From Streptomyces fulvoviolaceus (GTDB lineage: Bacteria > Actinomycetota > Actinomycetes > Streptomycetales > Streptomycetaceae), in assembly GCF_000718165.1 (NCBI RefSeq), contig NZ_JOEY01000048.1:62001-126000 (forward strand): a DNA stretch of 64,000 bases. The letters run 5' to 3'. Of the stretch, positions 49,878-58,821 are shown piece after piece; the stretch's first letter is position 1; every line of letters starts with the position of its first letter. The notes beneath the pieces are model-generated. The model was given only the letters and a program-made list of their open reading frames with translations. It made no database searches and was not told where the DNA came from. A program made the translations under genes and the position numbers.

Positions 49878-50921
49878 GTGGTCGACGACCCGCGCCGGCG
49901 CCCGGTGCGCGCCGTGCGGCTGCGCCCGGTGGGCGATGGAGAACTCGAGTTGCAATACCGCGTCGTGCACGGTTACCGCCGCGCCTTCCGCATGGCGGGC
50001 GAGGGCCCGGCGCTGGTGCTCATCCACGGCATCGGGGACTCCTCGGCGACCTGGGCCGAACTGATCCCCGACCTCGCCCGCACCCACACCGTGATCGCCC
50101 CCGACCTGCTCGGCCACGGCGACTCCGACAAGCCGCGCGCCGACTACTCGGTCGCCGCGTACGCCAACGGGGTGCGGGATCTGCTCACCACGCTCGGCAT
50201 CGAGTCGGCGACCCTGGTCGGGCACTCGCTGGGCGGGGGCGTGGCGATGCAGTTCGCCTACCAGTTCCCCGAGCGCACCGAGCGGCTCATCCTGGTCAGC
50301 GCGGGGGGAGTGGGGCGCGAGGTCAACCCGGTGCTGCGGCTGGTGTCGCTGCCCGGCGCCCACCTGATGCTGTCCTCGCTCCGGCTGCCCGGCATGCGGC
50401 TCCAAGTGGGCCTCGCCGTACGGCTGATGAAGCTGATGGACACCGACCTCGGCCAGGACGCCCCCGACCTGCTCAACCTCGTCGACGCGCTGCCCGACGA
50501 GACCTCGCGCAACGCCTTCATCCGCACCCTGCGGGCGGTCGTCGACTGGCGCGGGCAGGTCGTGACCATGCTGGACCGGTGCTATCTCACCGAGGGCATG
50601 CCGACCATGCTGCTGTGGGGGGACCGGGACAGCGTGGTGCCCGTGCGGCATGCGTACGGGGCGCACGAGGCCATGCCGGGGAGCCGGCTGGAGATCTTCG
50701 AGCAGGCGGGGCACTTCCCGTTCCACAGTGACCCGGCTCGGTTCGTGTCGCTGGTGGAGGAGTTCACGGCGACCACCGCTCCGGCCGACTGGAGTCGGGA
50801 GCACTGGCGGGAGCTGCTGCGGGAGGGACGGCCGGGGACGTCCGCCGGGCGGCCCGACACGGTTCGCAACCGGGCCGTGGCACAGGACCTGCGGGAGGCC
50901 AGCGAGCGCAGCGCCACCTGA
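49878..50921 (+). CDS. Alpha/beta-fold hydrolase
   Basis: 347 residues from a GTG after GGGAGGCGAG. It shows the alpha/beta-hydrolase order: oxyanion-hole LIHGIGDSSATW, DLLGHGDSDKP, nucleophile Ser116 in GHSLGGGVAMQF, acid Asp in LLWGDRDSVVP and catalytic His in AGHFPFHSDP. The arrangement resembles C-C hydrolases and haloperoxidase-like esterases. About 50 C-terminal residues are charged and probably disordered. Cytosolic; substrate unknown. Confidence 0.9.
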   Translation: MVDDPRRRPVRAVRLRPVGDGELELQYRVVHGYRRAFRMAGEGPALVLIHGIGDSSATWAELIPDLARTHTVIAPDLLGHGDSDKPRADYSVAAYANGVRDLLTTLGIESATLVGHSLGGGVAMQFAYQFPERTERLILVSAGGVGREVNPVLRLVSLPGAHLMLSSLRLPGMRLQVGLAVRLMKLMDTDLGQDAPDLLNLVDALPDETSRNAFIRTLRAVVDWRGQVVTMLDRCYLTEGMPTMLLWGDRDSVVPVRHAYGAHEAMPGSRLEIFEQAGHFPFHSDPARFVSLVEEFTATTAPADWSREHWRELLREGRPGTSAGRPDTVRNRAVAQDLREASERSAT

Positions 50922-50946
50922 TCCGACAGGGGACGTGACACAGGCT

Positions 50947-51495
50947 CTAACCCTGCGGGCCCCGGTAGCCGAGGGAGGCCTCGATGCGGCCCGCCAGGTG
51001 GTCGCGCTGGACCGGGCCCCGGAGGGCGGAACCCTCCAGCCATGTGCGGCACTTGCTGGCGAGGAGCAGGCCGAAGTTCTCGGCCTCCTTCTCGTCGTCC
51101 TGCTCGAAGCGGCTGCGGGCGGCCACCTTCAGGACGGTGGCCGTCAGGTCCGCGTCGTCGCTGAGGAGGCGGGCCGCGACGGCGGCACCCTCCACGTGGT
51201 GGCTGCAGTGGCCGGCCTTCATGTGCCACAGCTCGTGGCCGAGGATCACCAACTGGTGGTCGGGGGCGGTGCGTTCCTCGACCACGACGAGATCCCGGTC
51301 GGCCATGTCGAGCCACAGGCCGCTGGCGGTACCGGGCGGGAAGGCGGCCGTACGGAAGTGGACGGGACGGCCGCGGCGTCTGCTCATCGCGCCGCACAGG
51401 GCGCCGTACAGGTCCTCGGGCCGTGCCGGTGCGGGGAGCTCCAGCTCCGCCACCAACTCGCCGCACAGGCGGCGCATTTCCTTACCGATGCCCAC
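50947..51495 (-). CDS. IrrE/ImmA-like zinc metalloprotease-type protein
   Basis: 182 residues from a GTG at 51495 preceded by GGGGGAGA. The zinc motif HELWHMKAGH (about residues 86-95) fits HExxH with a downstream third-ligand region (KEAENFGLLLA). Such proteins often cleave a cognate XRE repressor, as ImmA cleaves ImmR. The XRE gene is 14 nt upstream in the same operon, which supports this. Many database entries call this Streptomyces group toxin. It converges on the alpha/beta hydrolase. Confidence 0.8.
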   Translation of the reverse strand: MGIGKEMRRLCGELVAELELPAPARPEDLYGALCGAMSRRRGRPVHFRTAAFPPGTASGLWLDMADRDLVVVEERTAPDHQLVILGHELWHMKAGHCSHHVEGAAVAARLLSDDADLTATVLKVAARSRFEQDDEKEAENFGLLLASKCRTWLEGSALRGPVQRDHLAGRIEASLGYRGPQG

Positions 51496-51509
51496 AGTTC
51501 TCCCCCGGA

Positions 51510-52166
51510 TCAGGACTCGGGCCGCTTGACGCTCTCCAGGAGCATGTCCAGCCACTCCGCGACCTTGTCACGGTGCTGGTCGGTGGGCAGCTGCGCGGCC
51601 CGCCAGGCGATCCCGCGGACGCCGTGGTCCTGCAACAGCCGCTCCAGCGGGTCCTGGACGGCCGCGGCCGCCTCCCGCTCCCGGTCGGCGAGCTTGTGCA
51701 GGAGCTCCTGTTCGCTGCGCTGCAGTGCGCCCGCGAGCGCCTCGGGGTCCTCGGCCGTCAGGAATCCGGCATGCACCCGGAAGAACCGCTGTATGGCGTC
51801 GCAGTGCTCCATCGTGGGGCGCCGGTCGCCGTTGATGAGCGCGCCGGCCTGCTGCCGCGACATGAAGGCGCCATCCGCGATCTCCTGCTGGGTGTACTTG
51901 CGCCCGTTCGGCTTGAGCCGGGTGCGGCGCAGCAGGTCCAGCCGCTGCAGGAACCGGGCCTGTACGTCCGGCTCACCCGCGGGCCGCCCGCTCAGCAGCG
52001 CCTTGACCACCGGCTCGGGGACACCGGAAGCGACGGACAGACGACGGGTGTCGAAGACCTCGGGGTGCGGCACACCGAGCCGGTCGGCGAGTGCGGTGAC
52101 GCGGACGACGACGGCCGTCAGTACAGCCGTTGCCGCGCCGTCCGGACCCTCGAAGCCATCCGACAC
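51510..52166 (-). CDS. XRE-family HTH regulator
   Basis: 218 residues from a GTG with a TAGGAG site. An N-terminal helical region is followed by an XRE helix-turn-helix (KYTQQEIADGAFMSRQQAGALINGDRRPTMEHCDAIQRFF, natural single block, about residues 90-130), then a charged helical C-terminus. There is no ligand-binding domain. It is co-encoded with the IrrE-like protease downstream and faces a free MmyB-like domain gene. Probably the DNA-binding half of a protease-controlled switch (inference). Confidence 0.85.
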   Translation of the reverse strand: MSDGFEGPDGAATAVLTAVVVRVTALADRLGVPHPEVFDTRRLSVASGVPEPVVKALLSGRPAGEPDVQARFLQRLDLLRRTRLKPNGRKYTQQEIADGAFMSRQQAGALINGDRRPTMEHCDAIQRFFRVHAGFLTAEDPEALAGALQRSEQELLHKLADREREAAAAVQDPLERLLQDHGVRGIAWRAAQLPTDQHRDKVAEWLDMLLESVKRPES

Positions 52167-52289
52167 CGACAGATCTCCTACGTCTCTTCACCCAGGCTTC
52201 TCACAAGCGGTTGCCGTGAACTTCCCGGAGAGTAGCGGGTTGTTCGAACTCACATCCAGGTCTCGCCACAACTGTGGCCAATTTCAGCC

Positions 52290-52321
52290 GTCAACAGGCA
52301 CGAAATGCCACGATAGTTGAC
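52290..52321. promoter_or_regulatory. Nested dyad in the XRE/MmyB-like divergent promoter
   Basis: GTCAAC and GTTGAC (52290-52295, 52316-52321) enclose an inner GGCA-CGAAA-TGCC dyad. It lies 72 bp before the plus-strand gene and about 125 bp upstream of the XRE gene, a plausible XRE operator. Nothing else is seen in 52167-52392. Confidence 0.4.
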
Positions 52322-52392
52322 ACGGCTCGCGTCGGGGCAGCAGGATCAAGGCGCCGTGTGAAGGCCGCATAGGCAAGAGGGGTGACCTCCCG

Positions 52393-53052
52393 ATGGCGTA
52401 TCAGGCAGGTGGGCAGCGGTCCGTTCCGCGGCCCGTCCCCGAGGGTGTCGAGGCCCAGGCCTATCTGCAGGACTACACCACCCTCGTGGAGGCCGTCCCC
52501 TTTCCCTCGGTCGTCCTCGACCGTTGCTGGGACGTCGTGCTGGCCAACGCCGCTTTTGCGTCACTCTTCCGTGGTGTGGGCCCCCATCCGACCGCCATGC
52601 CCGGCGACAACTTCCTCAGGTTCGTCCTCTTCCACCCCGACGCGAGCACCGTCCTCGGTGAGCACGAGTCCCGCTGGTGTCTGCCGATGCTGGCGCACTT
52701 CGCGGCCGCGGTGGAGCGGCACGGCCACGACCACGGCCTGCAGTCGATCCGCCGGGACATCGCCCAGGACCCCATCATGGAAGCCGCCTACCGGCACGGC
52801 CTGCCGCACTGGATCCGCACCGTCGGCGAACAGGCCGTCGAGCACGACGGCTCGGTCCGCCCCCTGCTGCACCCCGACCCGCGTTGGGGCGCCACGGACT
52901 GCCGGGTCGTCGACGAGACCCCGAGGACCCTCCGGGACCTGGGTTACACGCGTCTGACACTGGTGCTCCGCCCGGCGCCCGCCAGACGCCGCCCCGCGCG
53001 CGCCCGCCGCGCGGCGAGCCACCTCAGCGTGGTGCCCACCCCCGAATCCTGA
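52393..53052 (+). CDS. Free-standing MmyB-like ligand-binding domain protein
   Basis: 219 residues. The segment from VEAVPFPSVVLDRCWDVV through LANAAFASLFRG and GDNFLRFVLFHPDAS, then the WCLPMLAHFAAAV helix, matches the PAS-like ligand-binding domain normally fused behind an HTH in MmyB-type XRE regulators. Here no HTH precedes it. About 40 C-terminal residues are Arg/Pro/Ala-rich. The gene faces the XRE-protease pair, so the DNA-binding and sensing functions may be on separate proteins. Confidence 0.7.
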   Translation: MAYQAGGQRSVPRPVPEGVEAQAYLQDYTTLVEAVPFPSVVLDRCWDVVLANAAFASLFRGVGPHPTAMPGDNFLRFVLFHPDASTVLGEHESRWCLPMLAHFAAAVERHGHDHGLQSIRRDIAQDPIMEAAYRHGLPHWIRTVGEQAVEHDGSVRPLLHPDPRWGATDCRVVDETPRTLRDLGYTRLTLVLRPAPARRRPARARRAASHLSVVPTPES

Positions 53053-53054
53053 CG

Positions 53055-53087
53055 GGCACCGTCGGCGTTCAGGTCGCCGACGGCGCC
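53055..53087. terminator. Bidirectional hairpin terminator
   Basis: CCGTCGGCG-TTCAGGT-CGCCGACGG, a perfect 9-bp stem with three more pairs (GGC/GCC) beyond one mismatch. It lies between the convergent MmyB-like (+) and Cache-domain (-) genes. Confidence 0.82.
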
Positions 53088-53090
53088 TCG

Positions 53091-53876
53091 TCAGTACTTC
53101 CGCGCTGTCCCGGTGGTGACGGCTGCGGTCACCAGCACCAGCGGCACCCCGTCGCACGGCACCAGCCGTACGCCCTCCGTGTGCCCCGGCCGCCCCGACG
53201 CGAGGGCGCGGGCGAACTCGGGTCCCTTGCTGAGCGAGCCGACCAGGTGCCGCGGATCGGTGGACGCGGCGACCCTGCCGCGCGCGTTCACCAGCCGCGC
53301 CGGGCCGGGCAGCCGGCGGAGCATCGGCATCACGGCCGCCTCGAAGTGCCGTAGATACACGTCCGCTGCCGCCACCCCGGCGAACCGGCCCTCCACATGG
53401 ACCGGCGCGGACAGCGTGAGGCTGTACTCGTCGGAACAGAGGTAGTCGACGTACGGCCCGGCGACCGCGCGTTCCCCGGAGTCGCGGGGGAGCGCGAACC
53501 AGTCCCAGTGCGTGTAGTCGGCGTACGCCGAGTGCTCGGGATCGAGGTCGAGCAGCAGCGGCCGTACGTCCCCCTCCGGGCCGGACTGCCACCACTCCAG
53601 CCACGCCGGTACATCGCTCAGCAGGCCCGGCGCGGCGACGAAGCCGACTCCGGACATCAACTCGTGCCGGGCGAGCCGCAGATGGAGGCCCGGGCGGAGG
53701 GCGGCGAGGTCCACGGTGGCCGGGCGGCGGCCCTCGGCGGCCACCCGTTCCAGCAGGGCCGTCGTGTCGGCGCGGGTCGCGGCCACGGCGTCGAACACGG
53801 TCTCCAGGGCCGAGCGCACGCGCGCCGCGACCGACTCCTCCGGTGCCTTGTCGAGTGTTGCCGTCGCGAGGCTCAT
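53091..53876 (-). CDS. Soluble Cache-domain sensor protein
   Basis: 261 residues from the ATG at 53876 (GGAGGG 6-7 nt upstream). The body has the extracytoplasmic-type Cache signature: DWFALPRDSGERAVAGPYVDY, then YSLTLSAPVHVEGRFAGVAAADVYL. Unusually there is no signal peptide, membrane segment or output domain, so it should be cytosolic. It is the second gene after a FadR-type GntR regulator (40 nt gap) and divergent from a Pot-type importer. It may bind the imported amine or amino acid and influence the regulator (inference). Confidence 0.75.
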   Translation of the reverse strand: MSLATATLDKAPEESVAARVRSALETVFDAVAATRADTTALLERVAAEGRRPATVDLAALRPGLHLRLARHELMSGVGFVAAPGLLSDVPAWLEWWQSGPEGDVRPLLLDLDPEHSAYADYTHWDWFALPRDSGERAVAGPYVDYLCSDEYSLTLSAPVHVEGRFAGVAAADVYLRHFEAAVMPMLRRLPGPARLVNARGRVAASTDPRHLVGSLSKGPEFARALASGRPGHTEGVRLVPCDGVPLVLVTAAVTTGTARKY

Positions 53877-53916
53877 CACTGCCCTCCAGCGGACGGGGAC
53901 CGTACAAGCGGTACGG

Positions 53917-54666
53917 CTACAGCGTCAGTCGCAACGCGATGAGCCGCGCCGTCGACTCCTGCACGCACCGCTCGGCCAGCTCCCTGGCCGATTCGTGGGC
54001 CCCATCCTGCACGGCCGAGATTACGGAGTGGTGACGGTCCGCCACCTCTTCACGATATTCGTCGTCGCCGAGCACAAGGCACAGCATTGCCCCGACCTCC
54101 GTCTGTAGCGCGACCTGCTCCCGGGTGAGCCGGGCCGACTGCGCGGCGGCAGCGAGCTCCACGTGGAAACGGCCATACACGCGACTGCGCGCCGCCGCGC
54201 CCGTCGCCCGCCCCAACTCATCGGCCGTACGCCGCAGTTGTACGAGGTCCTCGGGCTCCGTGCGCTCGGCGGCGAGCCGGGCCGCCGTACCGGACAGGGC
54301 GGCCCAGTGGTCGCCGAGGTCGCGCAGTTCCTCGGTGCTCCAGCCGCGTAGGCGGACCTTGAGGCGCTCTTCGCCGGGGACCTCGGGCAGGGAGACGAAG
54401 GAGCCGCCGCCGCGGCCCCGTCGGGTGGTGACCAGCCCCTGCTGGCGCAGGGCCATCAGTGCCTCCCGCAGGGTCACCGTGGACACGCCGAGCTGGCCCG
54501 CCAGTTCGCTCTCGCCGGGCAGCTGCTCCCCGTCGGCGAGCAGCCCGAGCTCGATGGCGTCGCCGATCCTGCGCACGACCGTGTCGACGCGCGCCCGGCT
54601 GTCGACCGGGGCGAAGACGGCCCTGCGGGCGCCGCCGTTGATGTGCTGCTGCTTCACGGCCACCAC
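53917..54666 (-). CDS. GntR-family regulator (FadR subfamily)
   Basis: 249 residues from a GTG at 54666; a GTG three codons later is an alternative. The N-terminal winged helix (GEQLPGESELAGQLGVSTVTLREALMALRQQGLV, about 46-80) and the all-helical FCD effector domain (HVELAAAAQSARL, DEYREEVADRHHSVISAVQ with metal-type His/Asp positions) are typical of FadR-type repressors. Divergent from the transporter operon, which it probably controls through the inverted repeats between them. Confidence 0.92.
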   Translation of the reverse strand: MVAVKQQHINGGARRAVFAPVDSRARVDTVVRRIGDAIELGLLADGEQLPGESELAGQLGVSTVTLREALMALRQQGLVTTRRGRGGGSFVSLPEVPGEERLKVRLRGWSTEELRDLGDHWAALSGTAARLAAERTEPEDLVQLRRTADELGRATGAAARSRVYGRFHVELAAAAQSARLTREQVALQTEVGAMLCLVLGDDEYREEVADRHHSVISAVQDGAHESARELAERCVQESTARLIALRLTL

Positions 54667-54678
54667 CTTGCACGTTGA

Positions 54679-54707
54679 CTCAAGCTTTACCCTAAGGGGG
54701 CCTTGAG
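54679..54707. promoter_or_regulatory. Inverted repeat in the GntR/transporter divergent promoter
   Basis: CTCAAG (54679-54684) and CTTGAG (54702-54707). A second pair, TTGCACG near 54669 and CGTGCAA near 54735, encloses it. Candidate GntR operators; half-sites are short. Confidence 0.35.
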
Positions 54708-54770
54708 ATTTGAACTATGACTTCATATGTTTTCGTGCAACGTACGAGAACGCCAGAAAGGTTCCCGCCC

Positions 54771-55808
54771 ATGGAGGGAAGCGCGATCCGGCTGCGCGAA
54801 CTGCGGAAGTCGTTCGGGGAGACGACCGCCGTGGCCGGCGTCGACCTGGAGATCCGGGACGGGGAGTTCTTCTCGATGCTCGGCCCGTCCGGATCGGGCA
54901 AGACGACCGTGCTCCGCCTGATCGCCGGCTTCGAGGCCCCCACCGGAGGCCGGATCGAACTCGCCGGGCAGGACGTCACCGGCCTCGCCCCCTTCGAACG
55001 GGACGTCCACACCGTCTTCCAGGACTACGCCCTGTTCCCGCACATGACCGTGGAGCAGAACGTCGCCTACGCCCTCAAGGTCCGCAAGGTGCCGAAGGCG
55101 GAGCGGCTGGTGCGGGCCCGCAAGGCCCTCGCCGAGGTGCGGCTGGAGGGCTTCGGTAAGCGGCGGCCCGCTCAGCTCTCCGGTGGGCAGCGCCAACGCG
55201 TCGCCCTCGCCCGGGCGTTGGTCGGCCGCCCCGGCGTGCTCCTGCTCGACGAACCGCTCGGCGCCCTCGATCTCAAGCTGCGCGAGGAGATGCAGGTCGA
55301 ACTCAAGGCCATCCAGCGCGAGGTCGGCATCACCTTCGTGCTGGTCACCCACGACCAGGAGGAGGCCCTGACGATGAGCGACCGCGTCGCCGTCTTCCAC
55401 CGGGGCCGCATCGAACAGGTCGGCACCCCCGCCGAGATCTACGAACGCCCCGCGACCCCGTTCGTGGCGTCCTTCGTCGGCACCTCCAACCTTCTCGAAG
55501 GGGAGTCCGCCCACCGGATCGTCGGCACCCCCGGCACCTACAGCATCCGCCCCGAGAAGATCCGCGTCCTGAAGGAGTCCGCCGAGGCCGACGAGCCGGA
55601 GCACTCCACCGCCACCGGCACCGTCGCCGAGGTCGTCTATCTGGGAGACGTGACCCGTTTCCTGGTCGACCTGGACGCCGGCGGCCGCCTCACCGCCCTC
55701 CAGCAGAACCTGGAGACCTCCTCCGAGGACGTGGCCGCCTACCGCGGCACCCGAGTGCGATTGCAATGGCACCGACGGCACGCCGTCGCCGTGCCCGTTC
55801 CCGACTGA
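54771..55808 (+). CDS. ABC transporter ATP-binding protein (PotA type)
   Basis: 345 residues from the ATG at 54771, preceded by GAAAGG at 9 nt; an ATG at 54717 lacks a ribosome site. Walker [10 protein letters not shown], signature [15 protein letters not shown], Walker [13 protein letters not shown], switch His in VTHDQEEA, and a C-terminal TOBE domain ([12 protein letters not shown] ... [13 protein letters not shown]) make it a spermidine/putrescine-class ATPase. First gene of a complete PotABCD-type importer. Substrate could be a polyamine, betaine or amino-acid derivative. Confidence 0.94.
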   Translation: MEGSAIRLRELRKSFGETTAVAGVDLEIRDGEFFSMLGPSGSGKTTVLRLIAGFEAPTGGRIELAGQDVTGLAPFERDVHTVFQDYALFPHMTVEQNVAYALKVRKVPKAERLVRARKALAEVRLEGFGKRRPAQLSGGQRQRVALARALVGRPGVLLLDEPLGALDLKLREEMQVELKAIQREVGITFVLVTHDQEEALTMSDRVAVFHRGRIEQVGTPAEIYERPATPFVASFVGTSNLLEGESAHRIVGTPGTYSIRPEKIRVLKESAEADEPEHSTATGTVAEVVYLGDVTRFLVDLDAGGRLTALQQNLETSSEDVAAYRGTRVRLQWHRRHAVAVPVPD

Positions 55809-55864
55809 CCGTGCTTGTTCCCACCCGTCCCGCCCCGCTCGTCCGCTCACGTATGGAGAACGTC

Positions 55865-57058
55865 GTGCGCCTCACCCTCAAAGCGGCTGCAGCCGCCGCA
55901 CTGCTCCTCGTCGCCACCGCCTGCGGATCCTCCGACGGTGGCAGTGAATCCTCGGCCACCGGCCTCAACCCGCCCGATCTCAAGGCACCGACGAAGCTCG
56001 GCGCGACCGAGGGCCAGGTCAACCTGATCGCCTGGGCCGGCTATGTCGAGGACGGCTCCAACGACCCCGAGGTCGACTGGGTCAGCGACTTCGAGAAGCA
56101 GACCGGCTGTCAGGTCAACTCCAAGACCGCCGCCAGCTCCGACGAGATGGTCAAGCTGATGAAGACCGGCCAGTACGACGCGGTCTCCGCCTCCGGCGAC
56201 GCCTCCCTGCGCCTCATAGCCTCCGGCGACGCCGCCCCCGTCAACACCGACCTTGTGCCGAACTACAAGGACATCTTCAGCGGCCTGAAGGACGGCAACT
56301 GGAACTCTGTCGACGGCCAGATGTACGGCGTCCCGCACGGCAGGGGCGCCAACCTGCTGATGTACAACACCGAGAAGGTCACCCCGGCGCCGACCTCCTG
56401 GGCCGCGGTCTTCGACGACGCGTCCCGGTACAAGGGCCACGTCACCGCGTACGACTCACCGATCTACATCGCCGACGCGGCGCTGTACCTGAAAGCGACC
56501 AAGCCCGACCTCGGCATCAAGGACCCCTACGCCCTCGACCAGAAGCAGTTCGACGCGGCCGTGGACCTGCTGAAGCAGCAGAACGCGAACGTCGGCGAGT
56601 ACTGGAGCGACTACCTCAAGGAGATCTCCGCCTTCAAGAGCGGTGACTCCGTGGTCGGCACCACCTGGCAGGTCATCGCGAACCTCACCGCCGACGAGGG
56701 TGCCAAGGTCAAGGCCTTCGTGCCCAAGGAGGGTTCGACCGGCTGGTCCGACACCTGGATGGTCTCGGCCAAGGCCAAGCACCCCAACTGCGCCTACAAG
56801 TGGCTCGACTGGATCGTCTCGCCGAAGGTCAACGCCCAGGTCGCCGAGTACTTCGGCGAGGCTCCTGCCAACACCAAGGCGTGCGAGCTGACCAGTGACA
56901 AGGACTTCTGCACGACCTACCACGCGAGCGACGAGAGCTACTGGAAGAACATCGCCTTCTGGAACACGCCCATCGAGCAGTGCCTGGACGGCCGCACCGA
57001 CGTCAAGTGCGTGCCGTACGCCAAGTGGGTCCAGGCCTGGACCGAGATCAAGGGCTGA
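55865..57058 (+). CDS. ABC transporter substrate-binding lipoprotein (PotD type)
   Basis: 397 residues from the GTG at 55865, which has GGAGA at 5 nt; the ATG four codons earlier lacks a site. The lipoprotein leader ends in LLVATAC. The two-lobed body resembles PotD/PotF (NLIAWAGYVEDG, YDAVSASGDASLRLI, GVPHGRGANLLMYN, MVSAKAKHPNCAYKWLDWI). Four extra Cys near the C-terminus may form disulfides. Substrate not determinable; the ligand-pocket acidic residues of PotD cannot be verified without alignment. Confidence 0.93.
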   Translation: MRLTLKAAAAAALLLVATACGSSDGGSESSATGLNPPDLKAPTKLGATEGQVNLIAWAGYVEDGSNDPEVDWVSDFEKQTGCQVNSKTAASSDEMVKLMKTGQYDAVSASGDASLRLIASGDAAPVNTDLVPNYKDIFSGLKDGNWNSVDGQMYGVPHGRGANLLMYNTEKVTPAPTSWAAVFDDASRYKGHVTAYDSPIYIADAALYLKATKPDLGIKDPYALDQKQFDAAVDLLKQQNANVGEYWSDYLKEISAFKSGDSVVGTTWQVIANLTADEGAKVKAFVPKEGSTGWSDTWMVSAKAKHPNCAYKWLDWIVSPKVNAQVAEYFGEAPANTKACELTSDKDFCTTYHASDESYWKNIAFWNTPIEQCLDGRTDVKCVPYAKWVQAWTEIKG

Positions 57059-57062
57059 GGTC

Positions 57063-57953
57063 ATGGCCGTGGCTTCCGAGGCCGTCGGGCGGGGGACCGT
57101 CCGGCGGCTCGCCGGGGCACTGCACCGCCACCCCCGGCTGCGGCTGTCCCTGCTGCTGACCGCCCCGCTGCTGTGGCTGGCCGTGCTCTACCTCGGCTCG
57201 CTCGCCGTGCTGTTCGTCTCCGCGTTCTGGACGACGAACTCCTTCACCTCCGAGGTGGTGAAGGTCTGGTCGACCGACAACTTCCGTGAGCTGTTCACCA
57301 CGCCCGTGTTCCGGCAGGTGATATTGCGCAGTGTGGGCGTGGCCCTGGCGGTCACCGCCCTGTGCGCCGTGATCGCGTTCCCGCTCGCCTTCTACACGGC
57401 CCGGGTCGCGAAGCCGAAGTGGCGGCCGCTGCTGGTGGTCGCCATCCTCACCCCGTTGTGGGCGAGTTACCTGGTCAAGGTGTACGCGTGGCGGCTGATC
57501 CTCTCCGAGGGCGGGCTCGCCGACTGGATGCTGAAGCCGTTCGGGCTGAGCGGGCCGGGCTTCGGACTCCCGGCGGCGGTGCTGACGCTGACGTACCTCT
57601 GGCTGCCGTACATGGTCCTGCCGATCCACACGGCTCTGGAGCAGCTGCCCGCCAACTTGCTCGACGCGTCCGCGGACTTGGGCGCGCGGGCCTGGCGGAC
57701 CTTCCGGTCGGTCGTGCTGCCGATGGTGCTGCCGTCCGTCGCCGCCGGGTCGATCTTCACGTTTTCGCTGAGCCTCGGCGACTACATCACGGTGCAGATC
57801 GTCGGCGGCAAGACCCAGCTGATCGGCAACCTCGTGTACTCCAACATCGAACTCAACCTGCCGATGGCCGCCGCGCTGGGCACCGTGCCCGTGGTGGTGA
57901 TCGTGCTGTATCTGCTGGCGATGCGCCGTACCGGTGCGCTGAGCAGCCTCTAG
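57063..57953 (+). CDS. ABC transporter permease (PotB type)
   Basis: 296 residues, six predicted membrane segments starting SLLLTAPLLWLAVLYLGSLAVL, and the EAA loop ANLLDASADLGARAWRTFR. Starts 4 nt after the binding-protein stop. Forms the channel with the next gene. Confidence 0.94.
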   Translation: MAVASEAVGRGTVRRLAGALHRHPRLRLSLLLTAPLLWLAVLYLGSLAVLFVSAFWTTNSFTSEVVKVWSTDNFRELFTTPVFRQVILRSVGVALAVTALCAVIAFPLAFYTARVAKPKWRPLLVVAILTPLWASYLVKVYAWRLILSEGGLADWMLKPFGLSGPGFGLPAAVLTLTYLWLPYMVLPIHTALEQLPANLLDASADLGARAWRTFRSVVLPMVLPSVAAGSIFTFSLSLGDYITVQIVGGKTQLIGNLVYSNIELNLPMAAALGTVPVVVIVLYLLAMRRTGALSSL

Positions 57954-57962
57954 GAGTCAGCC

Positions 57963-58778
57963 GTGCAACTCTCCCGTTCCGCGCGTATCGCACTGCGCGT
58001 CGCCGCCGGGTTCGGCTTCGCGGTGATCTACGTCCCGCTCGTGCTCGTCCTCGTGAACTCGTTCAGCCCCGACCGGAGTGCGAGCTGGCCGCCGCCGGGG
58101 TTCACCCTGCACTGGTGGTCGGTCGCCTGGGACAACTCCGGTGCCCGCGAGGCACTTTGGGTCTCGGTGAAGGCGGGCCTCGGCGCCACCGCCATCGCCC
58201 TGGTCCTCGGCACGCTGATCGCCTTCGCCGTCGCCCGGCACCGCTTCTTCGGCCGCGACGCCATCTCGTTCGTGGTCGTCCTGCCGATCGCGCTGCCCGG
58301 CATCGTCACGGGCATCGCGCTCAACTCGGCGTTCAGTACGGTACTTGAGCCCCTGGGCGTCGGCCTCGGCCTGTTCACGGTGGTCGTCGGCCACGCCACC
58401 TTCTGCATCGTCGTCGTGTTCAACAACGTCGTCGCCCGGCTGCGGCGCACGTCCGGCTCCTACGAGGAAGCGGCGATGGACCTCGGTGCGCACACCTTCC
58501 GCGCCTTCGTGGACGTCACCTTCCCGCTGGTGCGCTCGGCCCTGCTGGCGGGCGGACTGCTCGCCTTCGCGCTCTCCTTCGACGAGATCGTGGTGACCAC
58601 GTTCACCGCCGGGCCCGGTGTCGAGACCCTGCCCATCTGGATCTTCAACAACATGACACGGCCTCAGCAGGCGCCGGTGGTGAACGTGGTGGCGGCTGTC
58701 CTCGTCCTGCTCTCCGTGATTCCGATCTACGTCGCCCAGCGGCTGTCGGCCGACACGGCGACGGGGAGCCGGGTCTGA
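57963..58778 (+). CDS. ABC transporter permease (PotC type)
   Basis: 271 residues from a GTG, 9 nt after the PotB-type gene. Six membrane segments (FGFAVIYVPLVLVLVNSF first) and the EAA loop SYEEAAMDLGAHTFRAFVDV. Last gene of the importer operon, followed at once by a strong terminator. Confidence 0.94.
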   Translation: MQLSRSARIALRVAAGFGFAVIYVPLVLVLVNSFSPDRSASWPPPGFTLHWWSVAWDNSGAREALWVSVKAGLGATAIALVLGTLIAFAVARHRFFGRDAISFVVVLPIALPGIVTGIALNSAFSTVLEPLGVGLGLFTVVVGHATFCIVVVFNNVVARLRRTSGSYEEAAMDLGAHTFRAFVDVTFPLVRSALLAGGLLAFALSFDEIVVTTFTAGPGVETLPIWIFNNMTRPQQAPVVNVVAAVLVLLSVIPIYVAQRLSADTATGSRV

Positions 58779-58781
58779 CGA

Positions 58782-58809
58782 GGGGTCACCCAAGGCTCGG
58801 GGTGACCCC
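58782..58809. terminator. Bidirectional hairpin terminator
   Basis: GGGGTCACCC and GGGTGACCCC, a perfect 10-bp stem with an 8-nt loop, between the convergent PotC-type (+) and aminopeptidase P (-) genes. Confidence 0.88.
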
Positions 58810-58821
58810 AGGCCGTGGGGT

